Shown in pieces: positions 36,928 through 52,034 of a stretch of 64,000 bases of DNA (position 1 is its first letter; each line of letters begins with the position of its first letter). Made by a program: the position numbers and the translations under genes. This DNA is from Rhodoferax ferrireducens T118. GTDB lineage: Bacteria > Pseudomonadota > Gammaproteobacteria > Burkholderiales > Burkholderiaceae_C. The stretch lies in assembly GCF_000013605.1 (NCBI RefSeq), contig NC_007908.1, forward strand, positions 2,356,001 through 2,420,000, in the 5' to 3' direction. The notes beneath the pieces are model-generated. The model made no database searches. It had not been told where the DNA came from and saw only the letters and a list, made by a program, of their open reading frames with translations.

Positions 36928-39237
36928 ATGTTGAATCCAGCGGTGGAGGTAGGTGAATTCAAGCCAATACCAGGCGGTTTTCGCTTGCATGGCTGGCTTC
37001 TTGCGATCTGGTTTGCGGCGTCGTTCGGCGTGGTGTTCTTCGCACGCGACCTGCAGATAATCGTCGCTGGCTGGCCCTTGGGCTACTGGTTCGCGGCCCA
37101 GGGCAGCGTGTTTATTTTTATCGCCGTCGTGGCGGTGTTCGCCTGGGTTGCGAATCGGCGCGACAGAGAAATTACGACGGCCGATGCTGCATACACCGCC
37201 TACAAGCACCGGCTTCATTGGCGATTCTCCGCGTACGTTGTTTGCTTGCTGCTGTTCTTGCTGGCTCTGGCCCTCGCCGAGAGGTTGGGGCTGAAGAAGA
37301 TGTGGGTTGGTTCCATTTTTTTGTTCGCCACAGTCGCCTTGTACGCAGTGATAGGGATCTACGGTCGTACTTCGGATGCCTCGGAGTATTACGTTGCCGG
37401 ACGCAGCATCCCCGCTGTTTACAACGGCATGGCGGTTGCCGCCGACTGGATGAGTGCTGCCTCGTTTATCAGTATGGCGGGGGGGCTCTACCTGCAGGGG
37501 TTTTCAGGGACACCATCGCAGCCTGGAGGGCTGGTCTATGTGCTGGGCTGGACGGGGGGCTTCTGCCTGGTTGGGCTGCTTGTCGCGCCTTATCTGAGAA
37601 AGCTCGATCTGTACACAGTTCCGGACTATTTTGGCGTCCGTTTTGGGGGCCGTTGGCCACGGATGATTGCGGCTTTTGCGGCGGTTCTGTGTTCTTTTAC
37701 CTATGTCGTGGCACAGATTTACGGCGTAGGATTGATAACGTCCCGTTTGACTGGTGTTCAGTTTGAAATTGGCATTTTGCTGGGGTTGGGCGGCGTTCTT
37801 GTGTGCTCGTTTTTAGGCGGCATGCGGGCTGTAACCTGGACGCAGGTGACTCAGTATGTTGTACTGATTCTGGCTTTTTTGATTCCTGTTTCATGGCTGG
37901 CCTACAAACAATTGGGCAATCCATTGGCGCCGTTTGTTTACGGGCAGCAACTGCAAAAAATTACGGAATTGGAACGGCAACTTATCGATTCGCCGGCCGA
38001 GCTGCAGGTGATCAATGAATACGCCCGGCGAGCGCGGGACTATGAGCGCAAGCTGCAACACGTGGAAGCATCGCTTGAGAGTGAACGAAACACGATAAGG
38101 GAAAAGATTCGTTTTCTGAACGAACATCGAGTGGATGAATCGATTGTCGTTGCCGCAAGACGTGAGCTTGCGGCGCTGCCAAAGGACACCGTCAGCGCGC
38201 GTGAGCGCTGGATGCATGCGATGCAAGATAACCTGGATCGAGCGCAGCCCTTGGGCGGCATGCCAGCACACGCCAAACCATTTGCTGGCGATCCGCAGGG
38301 GAGCGCTGATGAAAAGAAGGCGTTTGATGTTTCGCGGCGCAACTTTCTGGCATTGACGTTTTGTCTGATGGTGGGGACCGCTGGTTTGCCTCACTTGCTG
38401 ACGCGCTTTTATACAACTCGCACGGTGGCCGAGGCACGTACATCCGTCGTCTGGTCGCTTTTTTTTATTGCGTTGCTGTATTTGTCTGCCCCCGCCTTGG
38501 CCGTGCTGGTGAAATTTGAGGTCATGAGCCAACTGGTCGGGCAGAACTTTGATTCATTGCCCGTGTGGATCGCACAGTGGGCGAAGGTAGACCCGACGCT
38601 GGTGTCTGTCAGCGATGTCAATGGAGACCACATTCTCCAGTTTTCAGAGCTCAAACTGGGAGCGGACATTGTGATGCTGGCCACGCCTGAGTTGGGCGGC
38701 TTGCCTTATGTTGTGTCCGGCCTTGTGGCTGCGGGTGGACTTGCTGCTGCACTCTCAACGGCGGATGGCTTGTTGTTGACGATTGGAAATGCGCTGGCAC
38801 ATGATCTTTTCTATCGAGGCGGGAGTAGCCAGTCGGAGGCGGTCAGACGGGTCATGTTGTCGAAGTTTGCGCTGTTGCTGGTCGCCCTGGTCGCTGCCTA
38901 TGTGGCTGCGCAGCGGCCTGCAGATATCCTTTATCTTGTCTCGGCTTCTTTCTCTTTGGCTGGGGCCGCATTTGTACCGGTGATGGTGTTGGGAATATTC
39001 TGGCGCCGTACGACACGGTTGGCCGCCGTCGTCGGGATGATCACAGGTCTTGGACTAACGATCTACTACATGGCCGTGAATTCCGTAGCGCTTAGATCGG
39101 TATTGGGCTTGAGTGGCACGGGGTTATGGCTCGATATTCAGCCTGTTTCTGCCGGAGTATTTGGCGTTTTGGCGGGTTTTGTGGTCACTGTGCTGGTCAG
39201 TCTTCTGTCTCGATCAGAATCTTCGTCGCCCGGTTGA
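36928..39237 (+). CDS. fused sodium:solute symporter (DUF4212 small subunit + SSS permease)
   Basis: 769-aa membrane protein. Residues about 20-90 match the usually separate DUF4212 small subunit (HGWLLAIWFAASFGVVFFARD, GWPLGYWFAAQGSVFIFI, NRRDRE). From about 95 on is an SSS-family permease of the VC_2705 type with YVAGRSIPAVYNGMAVAADWM and ALSTADGLLLTIGNALAHD. Between them, residues about 344-460 form a hydrophilic coiled coil (ELERQLIDSP, YERKLQHVEASLESERNTI) inserted between membrane segments. Substrate probably acetate or another small organic acid, by family. 45 bp downstream of ppsA, possibly co-transcribed. Confidence 0.88.
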   Translation: MLNPAVEVGEFKPIPGGFRLHGWLLAIWFAASFGVVFFARDLQIIVAGWPLGYWFAAQGSVFIFIAVVAVFAWVANRRDREITTADAAYTAYKHRLHWRFSAYVVCLLLFLLALALAERLGLKKMWVGSIFLFATVALYAVIGIYGRTSDASEYYVAGRSIPAVYNGMAVAADWMSAASFISMAGGLYLQGFSGTPSQPGGLVYVLGWTGGFCLVGLLVAPYLRKLDLYTVPDYFGVRFGGRWPRMIAAFAAVLCSFTYVVAQIYGVGLITSRLTGVQFEIGILLGLGGVLVCSFLGGMRAVTWTQVTQYVVLILAFLIPVSWLAYKQLGNPLAPFVYGQQLQKITELERQLIDSPAELQVINEYARRARDYERKLQHVEASLESERNTIREKIRFLNEHRVDESIVVAARRELAALPKDTVSARERWMHAMQDNLDRAQPLGGMPAHAKPFAGDPQGSADEKKAFDVSRRNFLALTFCLMVGTAGLPHLLTRFYTTRTVAEARTSVVWSLFFIALLYLSAPALAVLVKFEVMSQLVGQNFDSLPVWIAQWAKVDPTLVSVSDVNGDHILQFSELKLGADIVMLATPELGGLPYVVSGLVAAGGLAAALSTADGLLLTIGNALAHDLFYRGGSSQSEAVRRVMLSKFALLLVALVAAYVAAQRPADILYLVSASFSLAGAAFVPVMVLGIFWRRTTRLAAVVGMITGLGLTIYYMAVNSVALRSVLGLSGTGLWLDIQPVSAGVFGVLAGFVVTVLVSLLSRSESSSPG

Positions 39238-39244
39238 TGTAACG

Positions 39245-39274
39245 TTACCGGTCGGTCTGACATTGGCATATAAT
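39245..39274 (+). promoter_or_regulatory. promoter of the rpsF operon
   Basis: -10 TATAAT (39269-39274) and a weaker -35 TTACCG (39245-39250), 18 bases apart. The only consensus -10 near this ribosomal protein operon. Confidence 0.65.
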
Positions 39275-39289
39275 GCGAGGCTTCGCCTT

Positions 39290-39324
39290 ACCACACCTCA
39301 ATTAGACGCTGAGGGTGGTTTTTT
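39290..39324 (+). promoter_or_regulatory. attenuator-like hairpin in the rpsF leader
   Basis: Arms ACCAC-A-CCTCA (39290-39300) and TGAGG-GTGGT (39310-39319) with one bulged A and a nine-base loop, then six T. It looks like an intrinsic terminator, yet sits between the promoter and rpsF. Could be a feedback site for S6/S18, but the known CCG-containing motif was not seen. Confidence 0.5.
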
Positions 39325-39357
39325 CTGCCCAATGTGGGCCATCCACAAGGAGTATCA

Positions 39358-39723
39358 ATGCGTCATTACGAAATCATTCTCATGATCCATCCGGATCAGA
39401 GCGAGCAGGTTCCCGCCATGCTGGAACGTTACAAGGGCATGATCACTGCCGGTGGCGGCAAAGTGCACCGTGTTGAAGACTGGGGCCGTCGCCAGTTGGT
39501 CTACATGATCAACAAGCTTGCCAAAGCCCACTACCTTTGCGTCAACATCGAAGCTGACCAGGCTGTCATGGCAGAGTTGGAGCACGCGTTCAAGTTTAAT
39601 GATGCTGTGCTGCGTCATCTGACTGTTTTGAAGAAAAAAGCCGATACCGGTCCTTCTTCGATGATGAAAACTGTCGAACGTGAAGATGCCCGCAAGACCC
39701 AGCAGGCCGAGTACCAGGCTTAA
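39358..39723 (+). CDS. rpsF: 30S ribosomal protein S6
   Basis: 121-aa S6, binds 16S rRNA with S18 in the platform. [17 protein letters not shown] and [22 protein letters not shown] are typical. ATG at 39358 follows AAGGAG. First gene of rpsF-priB-rpsR-rplI. Confidence 0.98.
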   Translation: MRHYEIILMIHPDQSEQVPAMLERYKGMITAGGGKVHRVEDWGRRQLVYMINKLAKAHYLCVNIEADQAVMAELEHAFKFNDAVLRHLTVLKKKADTGPSSMMKTVEREDARKTQQAEYQA

Positions 39724-39731
39724 GGGCTTCT

Positions 39732-40046
39732 TTGCCTGCAAAGGGCGTGAACCACGTTGCCAACCAGCTTGTTTTGACTGCCTGTATCGCCGGAATTGAT
39801 TCCCTGCGGTACACACCAGCCGGTTTGCCGGCGCTGAACATCAGACTTGAGCATGAGTCAGAGATTCAGGAAGCAGGGCAGATAAGACAAGTGAAGGTGA
39901 CACTGAAAGCGGTGGCCTTTGGTGCAATGGCTGAGCGGCTTGCAAAACAAGCCATAGCCAGTGCCTGGAGATTCAACGGTTTTCTGGCGACACCTCGCAA
40001 TGGCAAGCACGTCGTGTTTCACATTCAAGAATTTCAGCAAGATTAA
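39732..40046 (+). CDS. priB: primosomal replication protein N (PriB)
   Basis: Single-stranded DNA-binding OB-fold protein that helps PriA restart stalled forks. It contains NQLVLTACIAGIDSLRYTPAGLPALNIRLEH and ends HIQEFQQD. TTG at 39732 (104 aa) has AAGGG five bases upstream; a GTG at 39747 (99 aa) would give the more usual short N-terminus but has poor spacing, so the start is open. Lies between rpsF and rpsR, its standard place in betaproteobacteria. Confidence 0.92.
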   Translation: MPAKGVNHVANQLVLTACIAGIDSLRYTPAGLPALNIRLEHESEIQEAGQIRQVKVTLKAVAFGAMAERLAKQAIASAWRFNGFLATPRNGKHVVFHIQEFQQD

Positions 40047-40075
40047 CGAATTCATAAATATTTAAGGAGTCCATC

Positions 40076-40360
40076 ATGGCCGGACCAAAACGTTTCAATA
40101 ACAAAGACAAGCGCCCCAAGCGCCCAGCACAGAACCTGCTGTTCAAGCGCAAGCGCTTTTGCCGCTTTACCGTGACTGGCGTTGAAGAGATCGATTACAA
40201 GGACATTGATACCTTGCGCGATTTCATTGCCGAAAACGGCAAGATCATTCCCGCTCGCCTGACTGGCACCCGTGCCATTTTTCAGCGTCAGCTCAACACC
40301 GCTATCAAGCGCGCACGTTTCCTTGCGATGCTGCCGTACAGCGACCAGCACAAGATTTAA
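40076..40360 (+). CDS. rpsR: 30S ribosomal protein S18
   Basis: 94-aa S18, partner of S6. It shows [26 protein letters not shown] and the basic end [32 protein letters not shown] precedes the ATG. Third gene of the operon. Confidence 0.98.
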   Translation: MAGPKRFNNKDKRPKRPAQNLLFKRKRFCRFTVTGVEEIDYKDIDTLRDFIAENGKIIPARLTGTRAIFQRQLNTAIKRARFLAMLPYSDQHKI

Positions 40361-40371
40361 GGAACACAATC

Positions 40372-40824
40372 ATGCAAATTATTCTGCTCGACAAGGTTGT
40401 GAACCTTGGTAATCTCGGTGAGGTCGTGCGCGTTAAAGACGGTTATGCCCGCAACTTCCTGATTCCCTCTGGCCGCGCTCGTCGCGCCACGGCGTCGGCG
40501 AAGCAAGAGTTTGAAGCCAAGCGCGCTGAACTCGAAAAAGCTGCCGCAGCCAAATTGGCTGAATCGCAGACTGTTGGCGAAAAGCTTGCAGGTACCACCT
40601 GCAAGCTGACCCAAAAGGCCGGTGTTGATGGTCGTCTCTTTGGTTCTGTGACCAATGCCGATATCGCTGAAGAACTGACCAAGACGGGCTTCAAGGTAAC
40701 CAAGGCGCAAATTCGCATGCCCAATGGCCCGATCAAGGTGGTTGGCGACAGTAAAGTCAGCGTCGCCTTGCATACCGACGTGCTGGTGGAAATCACAGTT
40801 TCGGTTTACGGCGAAACGGCTTAA
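40372..40824 (+). CDS. rplI: 50S ribosomal protein L9
   Basis: 150-aa L9, two-domain protein at the base of the L1 stalk. N-terminal [32 protein letters not shown] is the rRNA-binding domain; a long connecting helix and C-terminal domain follow. Last gene of the operon, with a strong terminator just after it. Confidence 0.98.
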   Translation: MQIILLDKVVNLGNLGEVVRVKDGYARNFLIPSGRARRATASAKQEFEAKRAELEKAAAAKLAESQTVGEKLAGTTCKLTQKAGVDGRLFGSVTNADIAEELTKTGFKVTKAQIRMPNGPIKVVGDSKVSVALHTDVLVEITVSVYGETA

Positions 40825-40850
40825 GCCAACTGAGGCTCCACTTGGAGTCA

Positions 40851-40886
40851 AAAGCCCTCTAGCAATCGAGCAGAGGGCTTTTTTTT
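40851..40886 (+). terminator. terminator of the rpsF operon
   Basis: Arms AAAGCCCTCT (40851-40860) and AGAGGGCTTT (from 40872), followed by a run of eight or more T. Confidence 0.9.
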
Positions 40887-41028
40887 CGGTCAACGCTGTC
40901 TGCTGACCTCTTTTTGACGCGGCGCCGGTCGTCAAATCGGTAGAATGGTCAAGTTGACGCTGTCCCGGCCTGACGGACCTGTCTGGACGCGGACCAAGGG
41001 CTCACGGCGAACAAATGTCTTGCTGTAA

Positions 41029-41046
41029 TGTGATGCCCGCATCACA
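41029..41046. promoter_or_regulatory. 18-bp perfect palindrome upstream of nrdJ
   Basis: TGTGATGC-CC-GCATCACA, 89 bp before the nrdJ start. Perfect 8-bp arms with a two-base centre suggest a dimer operator. It has TGTGA/TCACA ends like CRP sites but two bases too many between them, and it does not match an NrdR box. Confidence 0.4.
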
Positions 41047-41135
41047 CATGCTGACGCAGACCATGTACCCGACAGTCCCCCTGGGAAAAGCGCACGACCT
41101 GGAATCAAGTATTCCCTAGAATTTAGGAACAAATA

Positions 41136-44045
41136 ATGACCCAAAAAACTCCCTCACGAACAAAGCCAATCCACGCCCTTGCCCCCCAGCCCATCAGCGA
41201 AGAGGTTCTGATTGAGAAGTACAGCAAAGGGTCCGAAAAAACCATTGTTGACGTCAATCAGCGTGTTGCACATGCTTTGGCTCAGGTAGAGGCGCCAGAG
41301 CAGCAAAAGCAATGGGAAACCAAGTTTCTGCAGGCCCTGCAAAACGGATTCCTACCCGCCGGACGCATTCAATCCGCGGCTGGCACTGATCTGGCTGCCA
41401 CCTTGATCAACTGTTTTGTGCAGCCCGTCGGCGACTCGATCGCCCATGTGGAAGACGGACATCCCGGCATTTACACCGCGCTGACCGAGGCGGCCGAGAC
41501 CATGCGTCGTGGCGGTGGCGTGGGTTATGACTTCTCCCGCATCCGCCCGCGCGGCGCCTGGGTTGGCAGCACGCAAAGCAGTGCGTCAGGCCCCGTGAGC
41601 TACATGCGCGTGTTTGATCGGTCCTGCGAAACGGTCGAATCCGCTGGCGCCCGGCGTGGCGCACAAATGGGTGTTCTGCGCTGCGATCATCCTGATATTG
41701 AAGAGTTCATCCATGCCAAGGACACCGGTGACCTGAAGAATTTCAATATTTCAGTGGGTATCACCGATACCTTCATGCAGGCGGTGCAAAAAGACGCGGC
41801 ATTTGCCCTTGTCCATCGTGCTGAACCAGGACCTGCGCAAAAAGAAGCGGGGGCGCATCATGTGACTGACAGTGGTATCTGGGTCTACCGGACCTTACAA
41901 GCGCGCGAATTATGGGATCAAATCATGCGCTCGACCTATGATCATGCCGAGCCCGGTGTCTTGTTCCTGGATCACATCAATCGCGACAACAACCTCTCTT
42001 ATTGCGAGACTATTGCCAGCACCAATCCTTGCGCTGAGCAGCCCTTGCCTCCTTACGGTTGCTGTTGCCTGGGCTCGATTGATCTGACACGCTTCATCAA
42101 ACAACCCTTTGAAAAGGCTGCCAGTTTTGACAAGGCGGCTTTTGTCGAAGTAGCGCGCGTAGCAACGCGCATGCTCGACAACGTACTTGACGTGACGGTC
42201 TGGCCCTTGCCACAGCAACAGGAAGAGGCGCGCAGCAAGCGCCGCATTGGCCTGGGTTATACCGGGCTCGGTGACGCTCTGGTGATGCTCAATTTGCGCT
42301 ACGACACGCAAGCGGCACGCGACATGGCACGCGATATTTCCGAATTGATGCGCGACACCGCCTACGATGCCTCGGTCGATCTGGCGCAAGAACGCGGGGC
42401 CTTCCCCTTGTTCAATGCTGATCTTTACCTCACCGGCCAGAGGTTCGCATCGCGTTTGCCACCCGCCCTGAAGGAACGCGTTCGTACGCATGGTCTTCGC
42501 AACTCGCATTTACTCTCGATTGCGCCTACCGGCACCATCAGCCTGGCTTTTGCGGATAACGCCAGCAACGGCATCGAGCCCGCGTTCAGCTGGAGTTACA
42601 CCCGCAAAAAGCGCATGGCTGACGGCAGCTTCAAAGAGTATGCTGTGGAAGATCACGCCTGGCGCCTTTATCGCCACCTTTATGGCAAGGACACCGCACT
42701 GACCCCGGCATTCGTTACCGCGCTGGAAATGAGTGCCCAGGCCCATGAAGCCATGGTGGCCGCAGTTGCGCCGTTTATTGATACCGCCATTTCCAAGACG
42801 GTCAATGTTCCGGTTAACTATCCCTATGCCGACTTTCAGAACCTGTATATGGAGGCCTGGCAGTCGGGCTTAAAGGGCTTGGCCACCTATCGACCCAACT
42901 CGGTGCTGGGGTCGGTGTTGAGCGTGACGCCTGCCTTGGGCTCATCCTCCGCCCCAGCCGCCGCAACAGCCTTGCAAATTGACAGCGCGAACCAGCGACT
43001 GGCGCTGGAGCGTCTGCCAGCCGCTGTGCTGTCGTCCTTGCGCTGGCCGAGTCGCCCCGAGCTGCCTGCGGGCAATCCGGCTTGGACGTTCATGGTGCAT
43101 CACCCTTTTGGGGACTTTGCATTATTCGTTGGTGAGTTGGCCCCCGAAGAAGGCGGCGCGCCCAAACCCTTCGAGGTGTGGGTCAATGGCACAGAGCAGC
43201 CGCGTGGTTTGGGCGCACTCGCCAAAACGCTTTCCATGGATTTGCGCGCCAATGATCCGGCCTGGTTGCAGTTGAAGCTCGACGCATTGGCCACGGTCGC
43301 CGAGGAGCATTCGTTTGAGATGCCATTTCCGCCGCATGGCCAACTCCGTCTGTTCCCGGGTGTGGTGGCTGCCACGGCGGCGGTCATTCGCTGGCGCTGT
43401 GATCAACTCACGGCCTTGGGCGGCAACGACACCAAAGTGCCAACGCCCGTGCTGGATGCCATGTTCAGCCGGGGCGAACCGCAGACTGGTCCCTCGGGCA
43501 CGCTGGCATGGTCGGTGGATGTCGACAATCCCGCGACTGGCGAGGCATTCACTGTCACACTCAAAGAGGTGAATTTGCCCGGTCCTGACGGTGCCATTGT
43601 GACCCGACCTTGCTCCGTCGGCTTTTCAGGTAATTACCCAAGAGCACTCGATGGATTGGCCCGACTGCTCTCGCTGGACATGCGAGTGATCGATCCGGCG
43701 TGGATCGGCATGAAGCTGCGCAAGCTGCTCAACTATGCTGAACCGTTGGGCCACTTCATGGCATTTGTGCCGGGCTTGCCGCGTGGGGAGCGCCGCCAGC
43801 AGACCTGGCCTTCAACGGTTGCGTATGTCGCGAGACTGATTATTCACCGCTATGCCATGCTTGGGGTGCTTGACGAGGAAGGTTTCCCCTTGCGTGACAT
43901 GGGCGTGCTTGATGCCCCAAAAAATCAGGGAGCACCAAGTACCATGGCCGGCAAAATCTGCCCGGAATGCGGAAATCCAACCGTCATTCACAAAGATGGA
44001 TGTGATTTCTGTACCGCCTGTGGCTACGTTGGACAGTGCGGTTAA
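41136..44045 (+). CDS. nrdJ: adenosylcobalamin-dependent (class II) ribonucleotide reductase
   Basis: Makes deoxyribonucleotides with B12 instead of a tyrosyl radical or oxygen-sensitive glycyl radical, so works with or without oxygen. 969 aa. Catalytic barrel: LINCFVQPVGDSIAHVEDGHPG, MRRGGGVGYDFSRIRPRGA, the active-site loop STNPCAEQPLPPYGCCCLGS and LLSIAPTGTISLAF. After the barrel come two similar modules (about 641-721 and 787-870, each ending in 'LDMRxxDPAWxxxKL') of TSCPD/NrdJb type, then a zinc-ribbon/redox tail CPECGNP, CDFCTACGYVGQCG. No N-terminal ATP cone is evident. No nrdR box or B12 riboswitch recognised upstream. Confidence 0.94.
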   Translation: MTQKTPSRTKPIHALAPQPISEEVLIEKYSKGSEKTIVDVNQRVAHALAQVEAPEQQKQWETKFLQALQNGFLPAGRIQSAAGTDLAATLINCFVQPVGDSIAHVEDGHPGIYTALTEAAETMRRGGGVGYDFSRIRPRGAWVGSTQSSASGPVSYMRVFDRSCETVESAGARRGAQMGVLRCDHPDIEEFIHAKDTGDLKNFNISVGITDTFMQAVQKDAAFALVHRAEPGPAQKEAGAHHVTDSGIWVYRTLQARELWDQIMRSTYDHAEPGVLFLDHINRDNNLSYCETIASTNPCAEQPLPPYGCCCLGSIDLTRFIKQPFEKAASFDKAAFVEVARVATRMLDNVLDVTVWPLPQQQEEARSKRRIGLGYTGLGDALVMLNLRYDTQAARDMARDISELMRDTAYDASVDLAQERGAFPLFNADLYLTGQRFASRLPPALKERVRTHGLRNSHLLSIAPTGTISLAFADNASNGIEPAFSWSYTRKKRMADGSFKEYAVEDHAWRLYRHLYGKDTALTPAFVTALEMSAQAHEAMVAAVAPFIDTAISKTVNVPVNYPYADFQNLYMEAWQSGLKGLATYRPNSVLGSVLSVTPALGSSSAPAAATALQIDSANQRLALERLPAAVLSSLRWPSRPELPAGNPAWTFMVHHPFGDFALFVGELAPEEGGAPKPFEVWVNGTEQPRGLGALAKTLSMDLRANDPAWLQLKLDALATVAEEHSFEMPFPPHGQLRLFPGVVAATAAVIRWRCDQLTALGGNDTKVPTPVLDAMFSRGEPQTGPSGTLAWSVDVDNPATGEAFTVTLKEVNLPGPDGAIVTRPCSVGFSGNYPRALDGLARLLSLDMRVIDPAWIGMKLRKLLNYAEPLGHFMAFVPGLPRGERRQQTWPSTVAYVARLIIHRYAMLGVLDEEGFPLRDMGVLDAPKNQGAPSTMAGKICPECGNPTVIHKDGCDFCTACGYVGQCG

Positions 44046-44057
44046 GAATTGGTTTGG

Positions 44058-44084
44058 AGGCGCCCGGTTGAGCCTCTGGCGCCT
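44058..44084. terminator. hairpin between convergent nrdJ and uspA
   Basis: Arms AGGCGCC (44058-44064) and GGCGCCT (44078-44084), 13-base loop, no T run. May act as a shared 3' end structure. Confidence 0.35.
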
Positions 44085-44522
44085 TCAGTCCCGCACGACG
44101 AGCACAGGGAGTTTGGTGTGCGACAGTACGGCCTGCGTGACGCTGCCGAGCACCAGTTTTTCCAGTCCGCTGCGCCCATGTGATCCCATAACGATCAAAT
44201 CGGCCTGCATTGACTCAGCGGCCTGCACCACGCCACGCCAGGCAGAGTGAGATTCAATCACGGAAGCTTCCACGCTGACGCCTGCGTCCATGAACGCAGC
44301 TTTGGCGGCCTTCACGGCCGCATTGGCCTCGGCGGTCGCAGCACTCAGATACTCAGCCTGACCATAAGCAAAATCGGTTCCAACCCCGGTGAACGGGTAG
44401 GGATCAATCACGAAAATCGTGGAAACCCGGCTGTCAAAGGCCTTGGCCAGCTGGATTGCCTTTTCAACCGCCAGCTGTGCTGTCGGTGAACCATCCACTG
44501 GAACGAGTATGTGCTTGAACAT
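44085..44522 (-). CDS. universal stress protein, UspA family
   Basis: 145-aa single-domain Usp. N-terminal FKHILVPVDGSPTAQLAVEKA and C-terminal DLIVMGSHGRSGLEKLVLGSVTQAVLSH (the G-x2-G-x9-G-S ATP-binding pattern) suggest an ATP-binding member. Good AAGGAG before the ATG. A partial FNR-like box lies 62 bp upstream; usp genes are often induced in low oxygen, so this is plausible but weak. Confidence 0.93.
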   Translation of the reverse strand: MFKHILVPVDGSPTAQLAVEKAIQLAKAFDSRVSTIFVIDPYPFTGVGTDFAYGQAEYLSAATAEANAAVKAAKAAFMDAGVSVEASVIESHSAWRGVVQAAESMQADLIVMGSHGRSGLEKLVLGSVTQAVLSHTKLPVLVVRD

Positions 44523-44583
44523 GATGAAAACTCCTTATTAATATCAACGATACCAAGTGTCCGATCGACTCATCTTAAAAAAC

Positions 44584-44597
44584 ATGACCGATATCAA
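44584..44597. promoter_or_regulatory. partial FNR/ANR-like box upstream of uspA
   Basis: On the - strand: TTGAT-ATCG-GTCAT. Left half exact, right half three of five. Weak candidate. Confidence 0.25.
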
Positions 44598-44790
44598 ATA
44601 GTTGACGTTTCCTGTGCGATCCAGCCGGCAAATGCAATTTATTAAGGCTATCACGATAACCGTTCACCAAGGTCACCAGCAGATATTTTTTGCGGAAACC
44701 GACAAGGTATCATGGCAATGTCCGGGCGGGCTGCTTGGAAGGTAGACTGCTCGCCCCTCAAATTAACTTAAGCTAGCGTCAACGATTCCT

Positions 44791-52004
<7,214 letters not shown>

Positions 52005-52034
52005 GCTGCAGCGCCCGCCGCGTGCCGGGCCCGC

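Noticed and set aside
40887..41135. Possible cobalamin riboswitch before the B12-dependent RNR
   Set aside because: I looked for a B12-box-like core and the multi-stem layout and found neither in this spacer of about 250 bases.
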